Part shown: piece by piece, positions 7,413-15,871 of the stretch
Layout: each line of letters begins with the position of its first letter
How positions within the stretch are numbered: the stretch's first letter is position 1
Assembly: GCA_903911435.1 (NCBI GenBank)
Contig: CAIWDF010000311.1
Location: 1-32,616 of the forward strand
DNA length: 32,616 nucleotides
Source of the DNA: an uncultured Bacteroidota bacterium
Lineage (GTDB): Bacteria > Bacteroidota > Bacteroidia > 2-12-FULL-35-15
Reading direction: 5' to 3'
The notes under the pieces: generated by a model
The model's database searches: none
What the model saw: the letters and a program-made list of their open reading frames with translations, nothing else
Told to the model about the DNA's origin: nothing
Position numbers and translations under genes: made by a program

Positions 7413-8279
7413 CTACTGAGTTACTTTAGCATTGGCATAAAATTTCCTTTCTTTTAAATAATACAAATTTCCTTTTTCCATCACGTGAACAATCAAATGT
7501 TCGATTGAAATAGGTGCTCCTTCTTCGATATCGGCAATGTTGGAGTGACGAATGCTATGTCCATCGAATATCAAAATCAATCCGGAGCCAATGGCTTCCA
7601 TTTTGTTTCCTTCCTTTACTAGCACTCCAGTGTCTTCACCCAATCCGATGCCTATACATCCTGGATTGCCAGCAACCGCTTGTGCTAAACGTCCAAAACG
7701 ACCACGAGTAACAAAATGCGAATCGATAATTACATCTTTAATAAACGCCAAACCTGTAGTGATTTTTACTTCCCCTTTCAACAAAGCGCCTGTGCTACTA
7801 CCTTGATAAATCATGGTATTACTCATGGCCATTGCACCTGCGCTAGTACCTGCTATCACAAAGTTTTCGTTTTCGTATCGGTCTTTCAATATTTCATGAA
7901 ATTCTGTTCCTCCAAAAATCATACTCAAGCGCATTTGATTTCCGCCAGTAAACATCACTCCATCTGCTTTTTTGATACGTTCTAAGTATTCAGGATTTAA
8001 AGCATCTTCTCTGTTTTTAATATGAATAACTCCGATATTCTTTGCTCCAAGCTTTCCGAAAGCACTTAAGTAATTTTCACCAACTTCTTCAGGAATTTGC
8101 GAAGCGGTAGTGATTACTTCTACAAGTGAATCGACTCCTTTCATTTCCGAAAGAATATGTTTTAGTATCCCGAATTCAAAAAATTGTAAATGTTTCTTTG
8201 GTTCAAAATTAGGTTCTATGCCTGTGCCTTTATCTTCGCTTCCCCCGATTGAGATTAATTTTCCTTTTGGAATGTTCAT
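7413..8279 (-). CDS. cphB: Cyanophycinase (peptidase family S51)
   Basis: A 288-residue serine exopeptidase that releases beta-Asp-Arg dipeptides from cyanophycin. It starts KLISIGGSEDKG, has MFTGGNQ before the nucleophile elbow, and carries the catalytic serine in AGTSAGA (about residues 144-150), the S51 signature. Length matches cytoplasmic cyanophycinases; there is no signal peptide, which suggests intracellular mobilisation of a stored polymer rather than scavenging. It is divergent from cyanophycin synthetase with 162 bp between starts, making a synthesis/degradation pair. A -7 element is at 8307-8314. No isoaspartyl dipeptidase gene lies nearby to finish the breakdown. Confidence 0.93.
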   Translation of the reverse strand: MNIPKGKLISIGGSEDKGTGIEPNFEPKKHLQFFEFGILKHILSEMKGVDSLVEVITTASQIPEEVGENYLSAFGKLGAKNIGVIHIKNREDALNPEYLERIKKADGVMFTGGNQMRLSMIFGGTEFHEILKDRYENENFVIAGTSAGAMAMSNTMIYQGSSTGALLKGEVKITTGLAFIKDVIIDSHFVTRGRFGRLAQAVAGNPGCIGIGLGEDTGVLVKEGNKMEAIGSGLILIFDGHSIRHSNIADIEEGAPISIEHLIVHVMEKGNLYYLKERKFYANAKVTQ

Positions 8280-8306
8280 TTCTTAGTTAGTTTAAATTAT
8301 GGGGCA

Positions 8307-8314
8307 CAAAAGTA
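8307..8314 (-). promoter_or_regulatory. -7 element of the cyanophycinase gene
   Basis: TACTTTTG on the minus strand fits TAnnTTTG and lies 28 bp before the ATG. The opposite cyanophycin synthetase has only a near-match (TTACTTTG, 8409-8416), 26 bp before its ATG. No dyad is obvious between the two. Confidence 0.5.
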
Positions 8315-8441
8315 AACTCTTTATTAATGTATAGTTAAAATACCCAATTAAAATATCAACAAATTCAAGATAGTTATTAATTTATTAGGCTTTCTAATTA
8401 AAATTTTATTACTTTGAAGAAATTTATAAACCATCCGTGAT

Positions 8442-11057
8442 ATGAAAATAGTAGAAGTAAAAGTTATGCGAGGTCCAAACTATTGGTCGATTAGAAGAAG
8501 GAAACTAATTGTAATGAAATTGGACATTGAAGAATTGGAGTACAAACCAACCAACGAAATTGATGGCTTTCTCGAGCGGTTACAGATCATGTTTCCTCAT
8601 ATGATGACTCATCGTTGTTCACCAAATGTAGAAGGAGGATTTTTTATCCGTGTAAAAGAAGGAACTTGGATGGGGCATGTGATTGAACACATTGCTCTGG
8701 AAATACAAACACTTGCAGGAATGGATTGCGGATTTGGAAGAACCCGTGGCACTGGTACTAAAGGGATTTACAACGTAGTATTCTCATACATGGAAGAAGC
8801 CGTTGGGACTTATGCTGCACGCGCTTCGGTAAGAATAGCTGATGCCTTGGTGAAAGGAGAAGCCTACCATTTAGATGAAGATATTCATAAAATGCGTGAA
8901 CTCCGCGAGGAGGTTCGTTTTGGTCCTAGTACAGGCTCCATTATTGATGAAGCCGAAGCACACGATATTCCTTATATTCGTTTAGATAGTCAATCGTTGG
9001 TACAACTAGGATATGGTAAAAATCAAGTGCGCTTTCGTGCAACCATGACTAATCACACAAGTTCTATTGCGGTTGATTTAGCATCGAACAAAGATGAAAC
9101 TAAACGTATGTTGCTAGAAGCTGCTATACCTGTGGCTAAAGGTGTTTGTATCTCTAGTTTTGATGATTTGGAAGACGCTATCGAAAAGGTTGGGTTTCCG
9201 TTGGTATTCAAACCGCTTGATGGCAATCACGGAAAAGGTGCTTCCATCAATGTAAAAACAAAGGAAGAAGCCATAGCAGCTTATGACCATGCTAAGAAGT
9301 ATTCACGAAAAATCATTATCGAAAAATTCATTGTTGGATATGATTTCAGAGTACTTGTTATCAATCACAAGTTCATTGCAGCCGCCTTGCGCGAACCTGC
9401 ACATGTTATGGGCGATGGTGTTTCTTCTGTTAAGCAGTTGATAGATGAAGAAAACAAAGATCCTCGCAGAGGATATGGTCACGAAAATGTACTTACTGAA
9501 ATAAGTATTGACAGAGAAACTACCGAACAGCTTGCGAAAAAAGGATATACCATCGACACGGTGTTGGCAAAAGGAGAGAAGTGTTACCTCAAAGGTACTG
9601 CTAACTTGAGCACCGGTGGTACTTCTACCGATGTTACCGACATTGTACATCCTCACAATATATTTATATGTGAGCGTATATCGCGTGTTATTGGTTTGGA
9701 TATTTGTGGTATCGACATCATGGCTTCCAACCTTTCGGAACCATTGGAATCGAATGGTGGTGTGGTATTGGAAGTAAATGCAGCTCCTGGATTTAGAATG
9801 CACTTAGCTCCAGCTCAAGGTTTGCCTCGCAATGTGGCAGCTCCAGTAATTGAGATGCTTTATCCGAATGGAAAATCGTGTCGAATTCCTATCATAGCTG
9901 TTACAGGTACCAATGGAAAAACCACTACTACTCGTTTGATTGCACATATTGTAAAAAACAATGGATATAAAGTAGGCTTTACTACTTCCGATGGTATATA
10001 TGTAGGAAATTCAATGCTTACTAAAGGTGATACCACTGGGCCTGTGAGTGCTGAATTTATTTTGAAAGATCCTACTGTTGAATTTGCTGTACTTGAAACC
10101 GCTCGTGGTGGTATCTTGCGCTCAGGTCTTGGTTTTGGAAGATGCGATGTAGGGGTGGTGACGAATATACAAGCCGACCACATGGGATTATCCGACATCA
10201 ATACTTTGGAAGATATGGCCAAGGTGAAAGGAGTGGTGGTAGAATCGATAAAACGCGATGGTTATGCGGTATTGAATGCTGATAATAAACACTGTGTTGA
10301 CATCGGTAAAAATGCTTCTTGCAAAATTGCCTATTTCAGTATGGACGAAAACAATCCTGTGATTGTTGAACATTGCAAAAACCGTGGTATTGCCTGCATT
10401 TACGAAAATGGTTACATCACCATTAAAAAAGGCGATTGGAAATTTAGAGTAGAGAAAGTGACCACCATTCCGTTGACATTTGGTGGACGTGTTTCGTTTA
10501 TGATTTACAATGTTCTTGCCGCTACCTTGGCTTCGTACGTTTATGGATTCACCATCGAAGACATCAGGATGAGTTTAGAAACTTTTATCCCTTCTTCGGC
10601 ACAAACACCAGGTAGGATGAATATTTTCGATTTCAAAGAATACAAAGTAATGATTGATTTTGCTCATAATGCCGATGGATTCAGAGGTATTAAGGAGTTC
10701 TTATCTACTGTCGATTCGCCTTATAAAATTGGTATTATTACTGGTACAGGAGATAGGAGGGATGATGACATTAGAGATTTGGGTAGAATTTCGGCTCAAA
10801 TGTTTGACCACATCATCATTCGTCAAGATAAGTTCTTAAGAGGACGACAAGCTGAAGAAATAGTAAAACTATTGGTGGAAGGAATAAATGAAGTAAATCC
10901 TAAACAATCGTACGAATACATTCCAAAAGAAGTAGAAGCGCTGAAACATGCATTGTCGATTGCTAAACCAGGAACTTTTATCACTGCTTTGAGTGATGTG
11001 ATTGACAATGCCATTGATGTGGTTCAATCGTATCTCGACAAAGAAAGAGGACTTTAA
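8442..11057 (+). CDS. cphA: Cyanophycin synthetase
   Basis: An 871-residue ATP-dependent ligase that builds the aspartate-arginine polymer cyanophycin. Domains in order: an N-terminal substrate-binding domain to about residue 160; an ATP-grasp domain from about 215 to 480 (PLDGNHGKGA glycine loop, ending in the metal-binding VLEVNAAPGF), which adds aspartate; and a Mur-ligase-like domain from about 490 with the P-loop GTNGKTTTTR, the ETARGGILRSGLGF block and DFAHNADGF, which adds arginine. The length is that of full CphA1 enzymes and all motifs look intact. The ATG start begins the conserved N-terminus (MKIVEVKVMRGPN). It is divergent from cphB. Stored nitrogen and carbon reserve is the inferred role. 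Confidence 0.95.
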   Translation: MKIVEVKVMRGPNYWSIRRRKLIVMKLDIEELEYKPTNEIDGFLERLQIMFPHMMTHRCSPNVEGGFFIRVKEGTWMGHVIEHIALEIQTLAGMDCGFGRTRGTGTKGIYNVVFSYMEEAVGTYAARASVRIADALVKGEAYHLDEDIHKMRELREEVRFGPSTGSIIDEAEAHDIPYIRLDSQSLVQLGYGKNQVRFRATMTNHTSSIAVDLASNKDETKRMLLEAAIPVAKGVCISSFDDLEDAIEKVGFPLVFKPLDGNHGKGASINVKTKEEAIAAYDHAKKYSRKIIIEKFIVGYDFRVLVINHKFIAAALREPAHVMGDGVSSVKQLIDEENKDPRRGYGHENVLTEISIDRETTEQLAKKGYTIDTVLAKGEKCYLKGTANLSTGGTSTDVTDIVHPHNIFICERISRVIGLDICGIDIMASNLSEPLESNGGVVLEVNAAPGFRMHLAPAQGLPRNVAAPVIEMLYPNGKSCRIPIIAVTGTNGKTTTTRLIAHIVKNNGYKVGFTTSDGIYVGNSMLTKGDTTGPVSAEFILKDPTVEFAVLETARGGILRSGLGFGRCDVGVVTNIQADHMGLSDINTLEDMAKVKGVVVESIKRDGYAVLNADNKHCVDIGKNASCKIAYFSMDENNPVIVEHCKNRGIACIYENGYITIKKGDWKFRVEKVTTIPLTFGGRVSFMIYNVLAATLASYVYGFTIEDIRMSLETFIPSSAQTPGRMNIFDFKEYKVMIDFAHNADGFRGIKEFLSTVDSPYKIGIITGTGDRRDDDIRDLGRISAQMFDHIIIRQDKFLRGRQAEEIVKLLVEGINEVNPKQSYEYIPKEVEALKHALSIAKPGTFITALSDVIDNAIDVVQSYLDKERGL

Positions 11058-11071
11058 GATTTAATTGTTGG

Positions 11072-11100
11072 TTGTTGGGAATTCTAAGTTCCCAACAACT
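11072..11100. terminator. 11-bp hairpin between convergent cphA and pirin genes
   Basis: GTTGTTGGGAA (11072-11082) and TTCCCAACAAC (11090-11100) form a perfect 11-bp stem with a 7-base loop, filling the 46-bp gap between the two stops. There is no T-run on either side, so it may be a non-canonical terminator or an RNA 3'-end stabiliser for both genes. Confidence 0.5.
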
Positions 11101-11103
11101 CAC

Positions 11104-11982
11104 TTAATCCTCCAGATGACCAAACTTGCCTTTGTAAAAATCATCAAAGGCTTGAGCTATTTCTTGTCGGGTATTCATCACAAAAGGGCCATGAGCGGCA
11201 ATAGGTTCGTTGATAGGCTCTCCGCTTAATACCAGCACTACCGCATCTTCACTGGCTTTTATGGTAAATGACTCTCCATCGGTGGCCATCAATACAAAAT
11301 GATTGGTAGGTGCTTCTTCTTGATTGTTCACCACCACACTTCCTTCAATTACCAAAAGTCCGGTGCTATAGTTTGCAGGGAAAGTAAAATCGGTTTCTGT
11401 GCCTTTTTTTAGTTTGGCATTGAGCATATGAATGGGTGTAAACGTGGTGGCCGAGCCTTTCACACCTTTGTAATCTCCTGCTATCACTTCTATTTCTCCT
11501 CCACCATTGGGCAAAGCAAAGCGATTGATGTTTTCATTCTTTATTGCCTGATATTTGGGTTGACTCATTTTATCTTTGGCGGGTAAATTCACCCAAAGCT
11601 GCACCATGTGAAATTCGCCACCTTCTAGGCTCCATTCTTTTTCGTGATATTCTTTGTGCAACACACCACTAGCGGCTGTCATCCATTGAATATCGCCTTC
11701 GCCTATTACACCACCACCGCCACTGCTGTCGTGATGCGCCACTCGGCCTTTATAAGCAATCGACACGGTTTCGAATCCGCGGTGAGGATGCACACCCACC
11801 CCTCTCGGTTTGTCGGTGGGTGGGAAATAAAACTTTGAATTATAATCGAGCATAATGAAGGGATTCATGCGTTGCATGTCTAAGCGAAAGCCATCAGGAA
11901 TAAAATTATGTACCCTAAAACCATCGCCTACATAATGTGGCTCTCTTGGGCTTAATACTAGTTCTACCGATTTTTTTGTCAT
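11104..11982 (-). CDS. Pirin family protein
   Basis: A cupin-fold protein of the pirin family (two cupin domains), here 292 residues. The metal-binding histidines of the N-terminal cupin are visible in GVHPHRGFETV and in HKEYHEKE, and DIQWMTAASGVLH is the family signature. The C-terminal cupin is degenerate (HGPFVMNT). Bacterial pirins include quercetinase-like dioxygenases and regulators; the role here is not known. The frame is open from a TTG at 12003, but this TTG lies inside the -7 element, so I chose the ATG at 11982, preceded by AAAGGA, a good Shine-Dalgarno match. Confidence 0.9.
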   Translation of the reverse strand: MTKKSVELVLSPREPHYVGDGFRVHNFIPDGFRLDMQRMNPFIMLDYNSKFYFPPTDKPRGVGVHPHRGFETVSIAYKGRVAHHDSSGGGGVIGEGDIQWMTAASGVLHKEYHEKEWSLEGGEFHMVQLWVNLPAKDKMSQPKYQAIKNENINRFALPNGGGEIEVIAGDYKGVKGSATTFTPIHMLNAKLKKGTETDFTFPANYSTGLLVIEGSVVVNNQEEAPTNHFVLMATDGESFTIKASEDAVVLVLSGEPINEPIAAHGPFVMNTRQEIAQAFDDFYKGKFGHLED

Positions 11983-12000
11983 ATCCTTTGATTTAGGCCT

Positions 12001-12008
12001 CAAAGATA
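12001..12008 (-). promoter_or_regulatory. -7 element of the pirin gene
   Basis: TATCTTTG on the minus strand fits TAnnTTTG. It is 18 bp before the ATG at 11982 and overlaps the upstream TTG that could otherwise be taken as start. Confidence 0.55.
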
Positions 12009-12286
12009 AATGATTTAGTTGATAATTGCTGGTAGTTAGTTATTGGTTGTTAGGGAAGTAAATAGCGAATAGGCAATAGGTGGGGGATTTTAATCCACAA
12101 GTGTAAGCATGCGTTGCAAACGAAGGATTCAAACTCCAATGTTCTAAATAAGATTATTGGGGTATTGTGATTTAATGTATTGGTACTAATAGCTGTTTAT
12201 TAAGTTGTTGCGTTGTGTTAATTGCTTTATCTGTTTATATAAAATACTTGACTTACGGAATGTTTTTGTTAAGGCTTTTCGATGCA
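12009..12286. other. Gene-free stretch before the 21-bp array
   Basis: No gene, tRNA or clear regulatory site could be supported in 12009-12259. It contains a GTTAGTT/GTTGTTAG-like G/T-rich tract at about 12014-12056, similar in flavour to tracts at 11065-11080 and (complement) 12688-12703, and a small dyad GGATT-TT-AATCC at about 12086-12097. Bases 12260-12286 may encode the start of a repeat-containing peptide. Confidence 0.4.
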
Positions 12287-12559
12287 GTTGAACGTTCAAC
12301 TGACTTAGTTGAGGTGACTATCGACCTAGTTGAGCTTTCAACCAACTTAGTTGAGCTTTCAACTGACTTAGTTGAACTCTCTACCGACCTAGTTGAGCTT
12401 TCAACCGTTTCAGTTGAACTGTCAACTGATTTAGTTGAGCTTTCAACTGACTCAGTTGAGGTGACTATCGACCTAGTTGAGCTTTCAACTAACTTGGTAG
12501 AAGTGTCTACCGAAACGCTCGAAAATTCGCAACTTACTACAGAGGACAAGAATTTTTAA
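12260..12559 (+). CDS. Possible heptad-repeat peptide encoded by the 21-bp array
   Basis: An ATG at 12260 (or a GTG at 12215) opens a frame that reads through the whole array and encodes about eleven copies of a seven-residue unit, typically VELSTDL, ending TEDKNF. Unit-to-unit changes fall mostly on third codon positions (by hand about 22 of 36), and units 5 and 7 differ from consensus by five and three bases with no amino acid change. That is what selection on a protein would produce. However, one antisense frame is also fully open (SVESSTK repeats) and shares the same third positions, so the strand cannot be decided. There is no clear promoter or ribosome site. Treat as unproven. Confidence 0.3.
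   Translation: MFLLRLFDAVERSTDLVEVTIDLVELSTNLVELSTDLVELSTDLVELSTVSVELSTDLVELSTDSVEVTIDLVELSTNLVEVSTETLENSQLTTEDKNF
12287..12517. repeat. Tandem array of eleven 21-bp dyad units
   Basis: Eleven contiguous units of exactly 21 bp, starting at 12287, 12308, 12329 and so on to 12497. Consensus is GTTGAGCTTTCAAC followed by TGACTTA. In most units GTTGA and TCAAC form a 5-bp stem with a 4-base loop; the same arm can also pair with the next unit across 7 bases. In the last unit both arms change together (GTAGA with TCTAC), keeping the stem. Units 2 and 9 are identical to each other and differ from the rest, hinting at a 147-bp (7-unit) duplication. A degenerate twelfth unit follows. The array lies upstream of pirin and downstream of mnmA. 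Confidence 0.9.
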
Positions 12560-12652
12560 TTCGAGTCTTTTATTATTTGGAGAGAAACTAAGAACGAACC
12601 ATTACAATTTAAGACAATCGTGCTAGCGTATAATAGAAGGAAGGAGATATGT

Positions 12653-12697
12653 CTCTTAGAGCCTTCGTGTCTTCGTGGTGAAAAATCCAACAACTAA
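12653..12697 (-). repeat. CACGAAG-type interspersed repeat, copy 2
   Basis: On the minus strand this reads TTTTTCACCACGAAGACACG, then AAGG and CTCTAAGAG. It starts less than 20 bases after the mnmA stop, the same relative position and orientation as the copy at 131-180. The intervening TAGTTGTTAGTTGTTGG tract is also a repeat of GTT units. Confidence 0.5.
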
Positions 12698-12700
12698 CAA

Positions 12701-13798
12701 CTAAAAAACGTGTCGTTCGATAATACCACCACCTACAAGGTCGTCACCTTCGTAAAAAACAGCCGACTGACCGGGAGCTATGGCCGAAACCGATTTATGA
12801 AACAATACATTTAGTTTATCATTGCTATTGGTGATGGAGGCAAGGGTACCTGGGTCTTTGTATCTAATTTTGGTAAGCAGTTCGATGCCATCGGGCAAGG
12901 AGGCGTACTTTATCAAATTGTATTTGCCCACTTTCATTTGTTGTTGTTCCAAATCTTCTTTGAAACCCAATACCACCGAGTTGGTTTCGGGAATAATTTC
13001 GAGTACATATTGAGGTTCGCCAACCGCTATTTCCAAGCCTTTGCGCTGACCGATGGTGTAAAACGGATAGCCATGGTGCTTGCCCAATACCTTGCCTGTT
13101 TTATCAATAAAATTTCCACCATCCACACGGGTTTCTAGTCCATCCACTTTTCGTTTCAAGAATCCACGGTAATCGTTGTCGGGCACAAAACAGATTTCAT
13201 AGCTCTCGCTTTTGGCTGCCAAGTCGGCATAACCATTGTTTTTAGCCATTTCTTTTATTTCCGATTTACGAAAATTCTGCAGCGGAAACAAGGTGCGTTT
13301 AAGGCTTTCTTGCGACAGTCCCCAGAGCACATAACTTTGGTCTTTGGTGGTATCAATACCTCGCGAAATGACGTATCTATTGTTTTCTTGGCGGATGCGT
13401 GCATAATGTCCGGTGGCAATAAATTCGCAATCGAGCATGTCGGCACGTTTCAACAAAGCATCCCATTTGATATGCGTATTGCAAAGCACACAAGGGTTTG
13501 GCGTACGACCAGCAAGGTATTCGTCCACAAAATTGTCGATGATGTAATTGCCAAATTCGTTGCGTATGTCGAGTATAAAATGCGGAAAACCGAGGTTAAC
13601 AGCAAGCAATCGTGCATCGTTTATGGAGTCGAGGCTGCAGCAACCTGTTTCTTTGCTCGAACCTCCTGAGGTGGCATAATCCCATGTTTTCATGGTAATA
13701 CCCACCACTTCGTATCCTTGTTCGTGAAGCAAGAGGGCAGCAATGGAACTATCAATACCACCACTCATGGCCAATAAAACTTTCCCTTTTTTACTCAT
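12701..13798 (-). CDS. mnmA: tRNA-specific 2-thiouridylase
   Basis: A 365-residue cytoplasmic enzyme that puts sulfur on C2 of U34 in tRNAs for Lys, Glu and Gln, using ATP and sulfur passed from a cysteine desulfurase. The PP-loop SGGIDSS is at residues 12-18. The catalytic cysteines are C103 in NPCVLC and C203 in SYEICF. GHYARI and YTIGQRKGL are further family motifs, and the C-terminal barrel ends GQSAVFYEGDDLVGGGII. Full length and intact. Its start overlaps the upstream MORN-protein stop by 4 bp (ATGA), so the two are co-transcribed. A possible sulfur donor, the cysteine desulfurase at 22104-23231, lies 9 kb away. Confidence 0.96.
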   Translation of the reverse strand: MSKKGKVLLAMSGGIDSSIAALLLHEQGYEVVGITMKTWDYATSGGSSKETGCCSLDSINDARLLAVNLGFPHFILDIRNEFGNYIIDNFVDEYLAGRTPNPCVLCNTHIKWDALLKRADMLDCEFIATGHYARIRQENNRYVISRGIDTTKDQSYVLWGLSQESLKRTLFPLQNFRKSEIKEMAKNNGYADLAAKSESYEICFVPDNDYRGFLKRKVDGLETRVDGGNFIDKTGKVLGKHHGYPFYTIGQRKGLEIAVGEPQYVLEIIPETNSVVLGFKEDLEQQQMKVGKYNLIKYASLPDGIELLTKIRYKDPGTLASITNSNDKLNVLFHKSVSAIAPGQSAVFYEGDDLVGGGIIERHVF

Positions 13799-14574
13799 TC
13801 TTGTGGTTCTTTAAAAGGGTCTTTTATTTCTGAATTTTCGTATTTCTTTTTTGCTTTTTCTAATTCTGCTTGTGGGATTACATCCTTATCAGGCTCTGTG
13901 TTTCGGCCGTAGATGTATTTGTCAACTCGTTTCACTTTACCATTTTCTTCATAATATTTCCATTCTCCTTCTTTCAAATCGGCCACATACATGCCTTCGG
14001 CTTCTATCTTTCCAGTAGAATAATAATAAGTAGTTTTTCCTTCCACCTTGTCGTCAATCACATGTCCGTAGTATTTCAGTTGTCCGTTTTCGAAATACTT
14101 TTTCACCTCACCATTTAGTTTTCCATTCGCCCATGTTTTTTCTTCTGCCAGCTCGCCACTTGCATAAAACACATGAAACTTGCCGTTTTTAAGTCCATTG
14201 ACATAGTTTTCGTCCGAAATAACTTTACCATCAATATTGTAAAACTTCCAAATGCTATCTCTTTTTTGGTTCACATACTTTCCTTCACCCGACAGCTTTC
14301 CACCACTATCGTAAAGCTGAGCCCTCGATACCGTGCCGTTTTGCGAAAACAGGTTGATGGCTTTCAGCAACCCTGTTTCGTAATAATAAGTAAACTTGCC
14401 CACCGGAATGTCGTCAACAAAATTCCCATCGTAAATCTTCTTTTTGTTTTCATCGTATTTTATCCAATGCCCTTGTTTCTTGCCGTTTTCATCCAATTTG
14501 TTGGGTGCATCTTGTGCTTTGGCAAGGTGAGTAATCAATAAAAAACTAATAATAATGCAGGTAATTCTATTCAT
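13795..14574 (-). CDS. Exported MORN-repeat (YwqK-like) protein
   Basis: A 259-residue protein with a signal peptide (hydrophobic residues 3-18, then AKAQ) and then about eight MORN-type repeats of about 22 residues, each of the pattern G-x-W/F-x-Y-Y-x-x-G-x-x-x (GHWIKYDENKK, GKFTYYYETG, GEVKKYFENG, GEWKYYEENG). Such proteins are often called antitoxin YwqK-like in databases; no toxin is seen here and the signal peptide argues against that role. The C-terminus is charged (EKAKKKYENSEIKDPFKEP). It overlaps mnmA by 4 bp, a pairing that is probably just an operon of convenience. Function unknown. Confidence 0.75.
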   Translation of the reverse strand: MNRITCIIISFLLITHLAKAQDAPNKLDENGKKQGHWIKYDENKKKIYDGNFVDDIPVGKFTYYYETGLLKAINLFSQNGTVSRAQLYDSGGKLSGEGKYVNQKRDSIWKFYNIDGKVISDENYVNGLKNGKFHVFYASGELAEEKTWANGKLNGEVKKYFENGQLKYYGHVIDDKVEGKTTYYYSTGKIEAEGMYVADLKEGEWKYYEENGKVKRVDKYIYGRNTEPDKDVIPQAELEKAKKKYENSEIKDPFKEPQE

Positions 14575-14699
14575 AAATGGCTGTCTTGATTTTATAATAA
14601 CTTCATTATAGAAAAAAGATACAGTTGGTTAAGGTTGATGATAAATTTGTTAATTGTTAAGAAGCCTCAAAAGTAATAAAAATAAGTATTCGCTAGGTT

Positions 14700-15866
14700 T
14701 TACTTTCGTTTCGATTCGGGAATAGAGCTCACCAACTCTTCGATGCCACTCACAAACGAACTCCATCTGAAACGTTCTTTTTCTTTTTTGATGTTGGCAA
14801 TAAAAGCTTCTTCCTTTTGATGTACATAAAATTCGAGAATAAAATTGGCGATAGAAGTAGGGTTGATGGCCGAAACATAACCCACCACATTGTGAGGAAC
14901 TATTTCGGGCAAACCACCCACATGAGTCACCAACATAGGTTTATCGAAATGATAAGCAATCTGTGTTACTCCACTTTGTGTAGCATGTCGGTAGGGTTGC
15001 ACCACCATGTCGCAAGCACAAAAATAATAACGCACTTGGTCGGAAGGTATAAAATGAGTATGCAAGATGACATTATCTTTCAATCCGTGTCGTTCGATGA
15101 TTTCATTATATGGAGCAGCATCTTCGTAATACTCGCCCGCCACAATCAACTTAATGCCTAGTGCCTTGATGCGCGCATCACCCATGGCTTCGAGCAATAA
15201 ATCCAAACCTTTGTAATTACGGATAAAGCCGAAGAATAAAAGATGTTTATCAGTGGTATTCAGTTTTAAATGTTGAAGAGCTTCTTGTTTCTCCACCTTC
15301 TCACCAAAAATATCGTAGATAGGATGAGGCAGAAATACTTTTTTGTCGTTATCGGTAAACTCGCTCAAATCAGCCAAAACCGATTTCGACATGGCCACAA
15401 AACCATCCATTTGCTTTACAAAATACTTAGTCAGTTGTTCGTCACCCAATCGGTCTTCGTGCGGAATGACATTGTCGGTAATGGCCACCACTTTTATGTT
15501 TGTTCCTCGTTTGATGCGTTTCGCGATGGTGCCTAAACATGCGCCCATAAATGGCAACCAATATCTAAACACTACATAATCGGGATTCTCGCGCTTAATT
15601 TTATTAGCCACTTTTATCCATGTAATCGGATTGATAGAATTGATGCTCGTGTCGATATTTAAATCTTCGGGCCGTTTGCCTCCTGTGTCGAATTGTGTTT
15701 TGCCAGGGAATAAAAACTTAGGATATTGCAACGAAAACGAATAGATTTTAACCTCCATACCAGCAGCATTCATAGCCCTGCAGAGTGCTTCGTTAAAATT
15801 GGCAATGCCTCCTCGCAATGGAAATGCAGGACCAACAATTATTACCTTCTTTTTTGTGGGATTCAT
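14700..15866 (-). CDS. GT4-like glycosyltransferase
   Basis: A 388-residue GT-B fold glycosyltransferase, probably acting on a cell-surface polysaccharide or lipid at the cytoplasmic face. The N-terminal half opens with VIIVGPAFPLRGGIANF (acceptor-side glycine loop). The C-terminal donor-binding half has LLFFGFIRNYKGLDLLLEA, then QPYRHATQSGVTQIAYHF and VGGLPEIV, matching the GT1/GT4 glycosyltransferase core. The start must be at or very near 15866 because the conserved strand follows at once. A -7 element ends six bases before the ATG, so the mRNA is probably leaderless. It is not in a visible polysaccharide cluster. Sugar donor unknown. Confidence 0.88.
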   Translation of the reverse strand: MNPTKKKVIIVGPAFPLRGGIANFNEALCRAMNAAGMEVKIYSFSLQYPKFLFPGKTQFDTGGKRPEDLNIDTSINSINPITWIKVANKIKRENPDYVVFRYWLPFMGACLGTIAKRIKRGTNIKVVAITDNVIPHEDRLGDEQLTKYFVKQMDGFVAMSKSVLADLSEFTDNDKKVFLPHPIYDIFGEKVEKQEALQHLKLNTTDKHLLFFGFIRNYKGLDLLLEAMGDARIKALGIKLIVAGEYYEDAAPYNEIIERHGLKDNVILHTHFIPSDQVRYYFCACDMVVQPYRHATQSGVTQIAYHFDKPMLVTHVGGLPEIVPHNVVGYVSAINPTSIANFILEFYVHQKEEAFIANIKKEKERFRWSSFVSGIEELVSSIPESKRK

Positions 15867-15871
15867 TTCGG

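Noticed and set aside
12080-12135. Possible tRNA (GGATTCAAACTCC recalls a T-arm)
   Set aside because: No acceptor stem, anticodon arm or CCA-proximal pairing could be built around it on either strand.
12287-12517. CRISPR array
   Set aside because: Units are contiguous with no unique spacers, and no cas genes are in the window; the same holds for the arrays at 21637 and 32456.
12253-12549. Minus-strand open frame of SVESSTK repeats
   Set aside because: It is the antisense of the same array; its third positions coincide with those of the plus frame, so it has no independent support.
13795-14574. Antitoxin of a toxin-antitoxin pair (YwqK annotation)
   Set aside because: It has a signal peptide and no adjacent toxin; the partner gene is mnmA.
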